DNA from: Gammaproteobacteria bacterium | Lineage (GTDB): Bacteria > Pseudomonadota > Gammaproteobacteria > SZUA-229 | Length of the DNA: 5,274 nt | NCBI GenBank assembly: GCA_030641945.1 | Contig: DAOWLL010000159.1 | Span: 1-5,274, forward strand | Direction of reading: 5' to 3' | Shown: piece after piece, positions 1 to 3,905 of the stretch | Numbering within the stretch: position 1 is the stretch's first letter | Layout of the letters: every line of letters starts with the position of its first letter | Position numbers and translations under genes: made by a program | The notes under the pieces: generated by a model | What the model was told of the DNA's origin: nothing | The model's database searches: none | Seen by the model: only the letters and a program-made list of their open reading frames with translations

Positions 1-134
1 AATTCAGGGCGAAGCACACCCTCCAGTTCCGGCGGCGGGGCAGATGGACGCACCAGCATATAGGTGGCAAGCATGACCAGCAAAAATAGCCCGAACAGGA
101 TAAGTGTGCCTTTTGGGAATTTGTTGTTAGTCAT
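1..134 (-). CDS. Probable SCO1/SenC-type copper chaperone, N-terminal part only
   Basis: Only the first 44 codons are present; the gene runs off the left edge. The visible protein has a short basic start (MTNNKFPKG), one strongly hydrophobic segment at about residues 10-28, and then a proline-rich linker ending in PPPELEGVLRPE. An N-terminal membrane anchor followed by a 'LEGVLRPE'-like linker is what I remember of bacterial SCO1/SenC proteins. These are thioredoxin-fold copper proteins anchored on the outer face of the inner membrane that help load the CuA centre of subunit II. The diagnostic CxxxC motif and distal histidine lie outside the window, so the call rests on the linker and on context: same strand as the heme A synthase, near a CuA subunit II gene. 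The start is the ATG at 134; its ribosome-binding site is weak. A different anchored periplasmic protein is possible. Confidence 0.58.
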   Translation of the reverse strand, partial: MTNNKFPKGTLILFGLFLLVMLATYMLVRPSAPPPELEGVLRPE

Positions 135-206
135 GATGGTATGTACCTGGCAGATATATGATGCATTCGAACACAGAGCGTGAGATCAAACTTATGCAAC
201 TGCGGT

Positions 207-223
207 CCTGCTCGCCGAACAGG
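207..223 (-). other. Small stem-loop between the exported protein and the SCO-like gene
   Basis: On the minus strand, CCTGTTC and GAGCAGG can form a 7-bp stem (one G-U pair) around a GGC loop. It sits in the 160-bp spacer, about 75 nt before the SCO-like start. No T-run follows it, so it does not look like an intrinsic terminator. It could be an RNA processing or stability element, or chance. Confidence 0.2.
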
Positions 224-294
224 TGTGGATCGCCCGTAGCACCCAATAAAGCATACGCCTGCTCAAAAGCTTTGTGTTAATAACAAGCTCGAAT

Positions 295-798
295 TCATTG
301 ATCAACCACATGGTTGAACTTGATGATATGTTCGTTGATCACACCAGGCTTTATAAGTTCCAGGTAACCGTCACCCAGATTGATGGTGCAGGGTGACAGT
401 GAGCCGCACTCGTAGATAATCCGGTCTTCTACATAGCCATATTTTTCAACCTGTGCGGTGGCAGGTTCTGTCAACTGGCCATACGTGCCTCTCATATAAG
501 CCCTGGTTTTTGCCTGTTTCTTTATCTGTTCGAAAACCTTGTCTACCGCTTCCGGTGTCACTGTGGTGGCCGATGGGTAAGGAATATGCAGTGTTACAAT
601 CCACTGGTCTTTAAACAGTTTTATATAGATATTGTTTTTTGTGGTTCTGGATGGGCTGGCATTATTCCCCTCCCTGGAAAAGTGTCCGGCATGGATATCC
701 ATTTTTTTCGCTTGCTGTTCAGATAGTGCCGTAGCTGGAACAATAGCAATTGTAGTCAGAATGGATAACAGGATACTTTTGAGGATAGCTTTTTTCAT
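295..798 (-). CDS. Exported hypothetical protein between heme A synthase and SCO-like gene
   Basis: I do not recognise this 167-residue protein. It begins with a clear Sec signal peptide: two lysines, a hydrophobic core at about residues 4-22, and a likely cleavage after PATA near residue 24. The mature part is about 143 residues with no further membrane segment, so it should be periplasmic or secreted. It contains two cysteines, Cys131 and Cys137, in the stretch YECGSLSPCTINLG, which could form a disulfide or bind metal. Histidines at 36, 39, 71, 157 and 163 are the other possible ligands. I chose the ATG at 798 because it starts the signal peptide and leaves 25 nt after the heme A synthase stop. 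An in-frame ATG at 861 would overlap that gene by 38 bp and add 21 residues ahead of the signal peptide. Co-orientation with heme A synthase and the SCO-like gene suggests a link to oxidase or NO reductase assembly. That link is inference only. Confidence 0.8.
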   Translation of the reverse strand: MKKAILKSILLSILTTIAIVPATALSEQQAKKMDIHAGHFSREGNNASPSRTTKNNIYIKLFKDQWIVTLHIPYPSATTVTPEAVDKVFEQIKKQAKTRAYMRGTYGQLTEPATAQVEKYGYVEDRIIYECGSLSPCTINLGDGYLELIKPGVINEHIIKFNHVVDQ

Positions 799-823
799 TT
801 CAATAAATCCGTCTGGTTGATCA

Positions 824-1870
824 TTAACTTGCTGTGTGGCCGCGAAGCTGGTGGCTGACAAATATGGATGCCGTCAGCAGGATGATTGCGCCAGCCTGAT
901 GTGCAGTTGCGAGGGCCACCGGAACCACCAGCAGCAAGGTGGTAATCCCAAGTGTCAATTGCAGTGCAAGCGCTGCCAGCAGCAGATGCAGGCCGGTAAC
1001 ACTGTGTGATTCCTGTTGTGACTTTCTGGCTATCCAGAAGAATGCCGGGATAACCAGGAATAACAAGGTAGCCATTACCCTGTGATTAAACTGCACCGTC
1101 ACAATATTCTCGAAAAAATTCCGCCATGCAGGCGAGAGCTCGAGCAGCCCGACGGGTATCAGCCGCCCATCCATTAATGGAAATGTATTAAAGGCAAAAC
1201 CAGCCCGGGTACCTGCAACAAATCCACCGCTCAAGGCAGTAATAAATATGATGATTGTAATGACCAGCGACAGCTGTCCGAGTTTCCTGTTCGCGCTTTT
1301 TAGCTTGTCATCAACATTCGGGTACAGTAAATCAAGAGCAACCCAGAACATGTAGGCGTAAATGACGATGGCCAGTGCCAGGTGTGCCGTCAGGCGGTAC
1401 TGGCTGACGTGGGGGTCGTTTACCAGGCCGCTTTTCACCATGTACCAGCCCATCAGCCCCTGCAGGCCGCCGAGTACAAACATTGTAATCAGTTTGGGCG
1501 TCAGGACCCTGTTGATTTTTCCTTTAACAAGAAAGAACAGAAAGGGCAGCAGAAAAATGACGCCAATCGAACGGCCCAGTAATCGATGGCCATATTCAAA
1601 CCAGAAAATGGATTTGAACTCGCCTAATGACATTGCGAAGTTTTTCAGTTTGTACTCGGGGAACTGCTGATAGAGAAGAAACGCATCTTCCCACTCCGCC
1701 TGGTTTAACGGCGGTAATATGCCCATGATCGGTTCCCATTGCACCATGGAGAGGCCGGAGCCGGTAAGCCGGGTAACGCCACCGCGGATAATCATGGCGA
1801 AGATGGTTGCGCCGCAGACCAGCAGCCTGATGGCGATGTGTTTATGGTTCGTGTTTATAGAAGGGCTCAT
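824..1870 (-). CDS. ctaA: Heme A synthase, Cox15/CtaA family
   Basis: This 348-residue integral membrane enzyme converts heme O to heme A by oxidising the C8 methyl group, supplying aa3-, ba3- and related heme-copper enzymes. Signature stretches are GGVTRLTGSGLSMVQWEP at about 30-47, WFEYGHRLLGRSIG at about 90-103, LTAHLALA, GTRAGFAFNTFPLMDG, VQFNHRVMATLL and ATAHQAGAIILL. The four heme-ligand histidines are His95, His163, His263 and His324, placed in the family's two pseudo-symmetric halves. About eight membrane helices are visible. Length and the long loop after the first helix match the mitochondrial/alphaproteobacterial Cox15 type. The paired loop cysteines of Bacillus CtaA are absent; the only cysteine is Cys19, in helix I. 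The start is the ATG at 1870; its Shine-Dalgarno is poor, but a good promoter lies about 50 bp upstream. The heme O synthase (ctaB) usually found nearby is not in the window. The next gene, an exported protein, starts 25 nt after the stop. Confidence 0.96.
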   Translation of the reverse strand: MSPSINTNHKHIAIRLLVCGATIFAMIIRGGVTRLTGSGLSMVQWEPIMGILPPLNQAEWEDAFLLYQQFPEYKLKNFAMSLGEFKSIFWFEYGHRLLGRSIGVIFLLPFLFFLVKGKINRVLTPKLITMFVLGGLQGLMGWYMVKSGLVNDPHVSQYRLTAHLALAIVIYAYMFWVALDLLYPNVDDKLKSANRKLGQLSLVITIIIFITALSGGFVAGTRAGFAFNTFPLMDGRLIPVGLLELSPAWRNFFENIVTVQFNHRVMATLLFLVIPAFFWIARKSQQESHSVTGLHLLLAALALQLTLGITTLLLVVPVALATAHQAGAIILLTASIFVSHQLRGHTAS

Positions 1871-1916
1871 GTTCAGTTCGGGTAATCTTGATTGCTGCTG
1901 CAGACGAGGGTTGTGA

Positions 1917-1945
1917 ATTGTAATAGCTGCGGCCTGATCTTACAA
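1917..1945 (-). promoter_or_regulatory. Candidate sigma-70 promoter for the heme A synthase gene
   Basis: Reading the minus strand, a -35 element TTGTAA (1945-1940, 4 of 6 consensus bases) is followed by a 17-bp spacer and a -10 element TACAAT (1922-1917, 5 of 6). Transcription would start near 1910, giving a leader of about 40 nt. It lies between the inverted-repeat element and the gene, so heme A synthase need not depend on read-through from the hemerythrin gene. Confidence 0.45.
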
Positions 1946-1960
1946 ACAAAGTAATGATTC

Positions 1961-2118
1961 ACCGCAGAGACGCAGAGGCGCAGAGAAATCTTTTTATGTG
2001 TATCTGTTGGTTGGGATAGCGTAACGTAACCCGGCATGATTCCGTATACGAAAAATGTTAGATTACTTAAACAAACAACGTGCTATTGGTTTTCTCTGCG
2101 CCTCTGCGCCTCTGCGGT
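1961..2118. repeat. 158-bp inverted-repeat element with CGCAGAG-rich arms (MITE-like)
   Basis: Two 30-bp arms, 1961-1990 and the complement of 2089-2118, match at 28 of 30 positions and flank a 98-bp core. Each arm is made of short tandem units of the CGCAGAG(A/G) type. From memory, this motif is a very common dispersed repeat in environmental and proteobacterial genomes, often near small GxxExxY-family genes; none is coded here. The core holds an imperfect hairpin at about 2010-2035, a doubled GTAAC at 2021-2030 and the 8-bp palindrome CGTATACG at 2043-2050. No transposase is present and I see no clear target-site duplication. The element fills most of the 267-bp gap between the hemerythrin and heme A synthase genes. 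The long loop argues against an intrinsic terminator. Confidence 0.8.
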
Positions 2119-2137
2119 AAATAAGGATTTTTAAAAG

Positions 2138-2614
2138 TCAGCTGTTTTTGCGCAATAAGGCATTTTTAGCCTTGCGTATCATGGCCCTCATGGTTGTTTC
2201 GTCGACATGGTCGTGAGACACCAGCTTTGCGAGTTTGTGCAAACGCGAATCATGTGTTTTGAAGTGCAGCTGGAACCAGTCGTTCAGTCTTTGCTTGAAC
2301 TTCTGGTCATCCAGTTCAGCTGCATTTTCATATTCATCGGCAATATCACGGATATCATCCAGCAAGCGTTCATGGTCAGCCTGGTGTTCCCTGTATTGAT
2401 CATAACTGTGCTTTTCCATCATCTGCTCTTCAAGGGCAAAATGGGCCGATATGCTGCCATAGATATCACCCAGGCTGTCAATTACGCTTTCTTTATCGGC
2501 CTTGTCATCGATCATTGCATAGATGGTATTTACCTGTTCGATGAGTTTTTCGTGCTCGTAATCAACACCGGGCATTCCGGTGCAAAATTCTTCTCGCCAT
2601 TCTATTAATGCCAT
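2138..2614 (-). CDS. Bacteriohemerythrin (di-iron oxygen-binding protein)
   Basis: A 158-residue cytoplasmic four-helix protein with the complete hemerythrin ligand set: His21 (VDYEHEKL), His58 and Glu62 (HFALEEQMM), His77 and His81 (HQADH), His117 and Asp122 (HFKTHD). The spacings H-x3-E, x14, H-x3-H and H-x4-D are canonical, so a working di-iron site that binds O2 (or NO) is expected. Classical single-domain proteins end near residue 130. Here a charged, lysine/arginine-rich tail of about 25 residues follows (VDETTMRAMIRKAKNALLRKNS), perhaps a docking segment. The ATG at 2614 is supported by GGGAG at 2626-2622, seven bases upstream. Roles known for the family include O2 storage, delivery or sensing, for example handing O2 to membrane enzymes. 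It is divergent from the heme-copper operon across a shared 570-bp region and could be co-regulated with it; that is inference. Confidence 0.95.
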   Translation of the reverse strand: MALIEWREEFCTGMPGVDYEHEKLIEQVNTIYAMIDDKADKESVIDSLGDIYGSISAHFALEEQMMEKHSYDQYREHQADHERLLDDIRDIADEYENAAELDDQKFKQRLNDWFQLHFKTHDSRLHKLAKLVSHDHVDETTMRAMIRKAKNALLRKNS

Positions 2615-2673
2615 TTACAGGCTCCCGTGTATGATTAAAAGTGGCCTGGCTGGTTCAGGATTGCACTACAGGC

Positions 2674-2687
2674 ATCGTGAACACGAT
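2674..2687. promoter_or_regulatory. Perfect dyad ATCGTG-AA-CACGAT upstream of hemerythrin
   Basis: A 6-bp perfect inverted repeat with a 2-bp centre lies about 60 bp before the hemerythrin start and just downstream of its candidate extended -10. That is a position where a repressor, or a leader RNA hairpin, could act. A related half (TTCACGAT) recurs at 2811-2818. No known regulator is recognised. Confidence 0.3.
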
Positions 2688-2711
2688 AGCTCATAAACCA
2701 CGTCTTGATGA

Positions 2712-2720
2712 ATTATCCCA
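2712..2720 (-). promoter_or_regulatory. Candidate extended -10 promoter for hemerythrin
   Basis: The minus strand reads TGGGATAAT, an extended -10 (TG-N-GATAAT, 5 of 6 in the hexamer). No good -35 precedes it, which extended -10 promoters tolerate. The start would fall near 2705, leaving a leader of about 90 nt. Confidence 0.3.
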
Positions 2721-2830
2721 TATTGTAATCTTTTTAATTATTACGCGCCCTCGGTTTTGTAGGCATCAGACCCATTGTTGAATCTCGTCTGCGGTATTCT
2801 CTGAAACGGGTTCACGATGGCAAGCGTCTA

Positions 2831-2845
2831 TGTAAATTATTCTCA
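2831..2845. promoter_or_regulatory. Weak Fur-box-like site
   Basis: On the minus strand the sequence TGAGAAT-A-ATTTACA matches 11 of 14 positions of the 7-1-7 Fur model TGATAAT-N-ATTATCA. It sits between an iron-protein gene and an iron/copper enzyme operon, so iron control is plausible. The region is AT-rich and such partial matches arise by chance. Confidence 0.22.
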
Positions 2846-2969
2846 ATATGATATTAGATACTCATTATATACGGGCTATAGGCAAGCATTTAACGTCAGG
2901 GTGTTGCCTTTTGTTAAAAATAGTGAGAGGGTGTCGCTGCTAAATTTGATACGTCTATATAATGGTCAA

Positions 2970-2983
2970 TTGACATAGATCAA
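2970..2983 (+). promoter_or_regulatory. FNR/DNR-family operator, likely activator site of the heme-copper operon
   Basis: TTGAC-ATAG-ATCAA matches the FNR/ANR/DNR consensus TTGAT-N4-ATCAA at 9 of 10 positions. Candidate -10 elements follow: TAATCT at 3006-3011, whose centre is 32 bp from the site centre as in class II promoters (site at -41.5, start near 3018), or the better hexamer AATAAT at 3004-3009, at 30 bp. This arrangement supports activation of the rightward operon under low oxygen (FNR/ANR) or nitric oxide (DNR/NnrR). The site cannot say which protein binds, because these regulators share the consensus. It overlaps a perfect 10-bp palindrome, GTCAATTGAC, at 2965-2974. The leader to the first ATG would be about 170 nt. 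The divergent hemerythrin gene could also use it, but its start is 356 bp away. Confidence 0.7.
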
Positions 2984-3023
2984 GGCCAAGTATGGCGAGT
3001 TTAAATAATCTGCGCTATTAAAG

Positions 3024-3058
3024 GTGTCATTTGACACACAGTGGGTGTCATATGACAC
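3024..3058. promoter_or_regulatory. Tandem palindromic operators GTGTCAT(T/A)TGACAC, 21 bp apart
   Basis: Two 14-bp inverted repeats, 3024-3037 (GTGTCATTTGACAC) and 3045-3058 (GTGTCATATGACAC), differ at a single central base. Their centres are exactly 21 bp apart, two helical turns, so two dimers would bind the same DNA face. They lie just downstream of the start predicted from the FNR-like site, a position suited to a repressor, or upstream of the TAAAAT at 3068-3073, where an activator could act. The half-site TGTCA-N2-TGACA has one base too few for the NorR GT-N7-AC pattern, and I do not recognise the cognate regulator. Confidence 0.65.
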
Positions 3059-3130
3059 AGCTGAGGATAAAATCTGTCCAGCTGTAGATGAATTCCATTC
3101 CTTACCGGATACAAACCGAAGGGAATGCAG

Positions 3131-3180
3131 TTCTTTGTAGTCTGTGACTACTAACTATTAATTAAAAAAAATACAAGGAG
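3131..3180 (+). promoter_or_regulatory. Possible leader RNA structure facing the first ribosome-binding site
   Basis: GTAGTC-TGT-GACTAC (3137-3151) forms a perfect 6-bp hairpin. Bases 3131-3139 can instead pair with 3172-3180 over nine positions, including two G-U pairs, which would cover most of the AAGGAGG site at 3175-3181. The two pairings share 3137-3139 and exclude each other, so a translation switch is conceivable. Short pairings like this are common by chance. Confidence 0.2.
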
Positions 3181-3187
3181 GCTTAAC

Positions 3188-3349
3188 ATGCCCCAAGAAG
3201 AGAACGTGCCAAAACCGGAGCAAATCCCTTTCTTCCAGAGGATGCTCGAAAATCCATTCCTGTTACTGTTCATAGGTGTCGTCATGCCCACTGTTTTCTA
3301 TATCCTGTGGGGGATCATGGAAATCGCCACCATACCTGTCGCTGAATAG
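3188..3349 (+). CDS. Small single-helix membrane protein, candidate accessory subunit of the heme-copper enzyme
   Basis: This 53-residue protein is the first gene of the operon. It has an excellent Shine-Dalgarno, AAGGAGG at 3175-3181, six bases before the ATG. A charged, proline-containing N-terminus (MPQEENVPKPEQIPFFQRML) is followed by one hydrophobic helix at about residues 23-47 and a short acidic end. Its stop lies 15 nt before subunit II. The position and shape recall the tiny subunit IIa of ba3-type oxidases, a single helix packed against subunits I and II. I have no sequence-level proof that it is homologous. The codons are ordinary, the start site is strong and the spacing is operonic, so it is very likely translated. 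A role in assembly or stability of the complex is inferred from position. Confidence 0.85.
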   Translation: MPQEENVPKPEQIPFFQRMLENPFLLLFIGVVMPTVFYILWGIMEIATIPVAE

Positions 3350-3364
3350 ACAAGGAGACTATAT

Positions 3365-3904
3365 ATGACTTCATATTTACCCCCTTCGGATCGCATCTGG
3401 TGGAAGACGCCGGTTGGAAAGCAGGAGATAATCTGGATAGGCATTGCACTGGTCTGGTGTCTGATCATGTTTTTCATGATGCCCTACTGGCATATTTATG
3501 GAAAACAGAACCTCTCTAATGAGGCCTATCAGACCACGCCGGCAAAATTTCAGGCCAGGGTTGATGAAATGGTTGAGAAATACCAGGTCGGTGAAGAGGC
3601 GGGCATTCCGATTGTACGCCCACCCGCGGGCAGTGATGTTTATATGCTGGGCCGACTCTGGCAATGGTATCCGATTCTTGAACTGGAAAAAGACAAATCG
3701 TATCGGATTCATCTCTCCTCAATGGACTGGCAGCATGGTTTCTCCTTACAGCCAGTAAACATAAACTTACAGATTGTGCCTGGTTATGAAATGGTGGTAA
3801 CCATGACGCCTGATCAGGCCGGCGATTACGCCGTTGTTTGTAACGAATATTGCGGCATTGGCCACCATACCATGCTCGGCAAAATCTACGTGAAGGAGAA
3901 TTAA
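3365..3904 (+). CDS. CuA-containing heme-copper enzyme subunit II (oxidase / CuA nitric oxide reductase type)
   Basis: This 179-residue protein receives electrons, probably from a soluble c-type cytochrome or cupredoxin, and passes them to subunit I. One membrane helix (about residues 22-42) anchors a periplasmic cupredoxin domain, as in the short B-family (ba3-like) subunit II rather than the two-helix aa3 form. The CuA centre is complete: His124 in DWQHGFSL, then Cys159, Glu161, Cys163, His167 and Met170 in CNEYCGIGHHTM. AAGGAG at 3352-3357 lies seven bases before the ATG. The stop is one base from the subunit I start, indicating translational coupling. An automatic pipeline would probably label it cytochrome c oxidase subunit II. 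Because of the subunit I active site, the protein may be the NorS-like subunit of an NO reductase (the norS/norY arrangement described in Nitrosomonas). Confidence 0.93.
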   Translation: MTSYLPPSDRIWWKTPVGKQEIIWIGIALVWCLIMFFMMPYWHIYGKQNLSNEAYQTTPAKFQARVDEMVEKYQVGEEAGIPIVRPPAGSDVYMLGRLWQWYPILELEKDKSYRIHLSSMDWQHGFSLQPVNINLQIVPGYEMVVTMTPDQAGDYAVVCNEYCGIGHHTMLGKIYVKEN

Positions 3905-3905
3905 A

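Larger units (their letters stand above)
2615..3187. other. 573-bp divergent intergenic regulatory region
   Basis: I find no convincing gene here. The region separates the hemerythrin gene (leftward) from the heme-copper operon (rightward), so it should hold promoters for both. Elements listed separately are an extended -10 and a dyad on the hemerythrin side, a Fur-like box, an FNR/DNR-like site, a pair of 21-bp-spaced palindromes and a possible leader hairpin. There is also a perfect TATAAT at 2958-2963 just before the FNR-like site, but no good -35 at 15-18 bp. A second -10-like TAAAAT at 3068-3073 has only GTGTCA (inside the second palindrome) at -35 spacing. Two CAGCTG copies at 3058-3063 and 3079-3084 could pair as a 7-bp stem with their flanking bases. 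The AT-rich stretch at about 2720-2750 carries no clear motif. Confidence 0.7.

Noticed and set aside
1..5. AATTC at the left edge as a cloning-site boundary
   Set aside because: The right edge shows no matching site and GAATTC occurs elsewhere in the window (291 and 3090), so this is probably chance.
799..861. Upstream in-frame ATG extending the exported protein by 21 residues
   Set aside because: It would overlap the heme A synthase gene and place a polar stretch before a clear signal peptide; the ATG at 798 gives a normal N-terminus.
1362..1670. Plus-strand open frames within the heme A synthase gene
   Set aside because: They are antisense to a well-supported membrane enzyme and show no family features.
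1961..2118. CRISPR array or intrinsic terminator
   Set aside because: There are only two inverted arms, not regularly spaced direct repeats with spacers; the 98-bp loop and lack of a T-run do not fit a terminator.
2207..2608. 133-codon open frame on the plus strand
   Set aside because: Antisense to bacteriohemerythrin, whose ligand pattern is complete; the hydrophobic character is a by-product of the complementary codons.
3031..3036. TTGACA as a -35 element
   Set aside because: It is part of the first palindrome and no acceptable -10 hexamer occurs 16-18 bp downstream.
3024..3058. NorR binding sites for a sigma-54 promoter
   Set aside because: The GT and AC halves are six bases apart, not seven, and no -24/-12 GG-N10-GC promoter is seen between here and the first gene.
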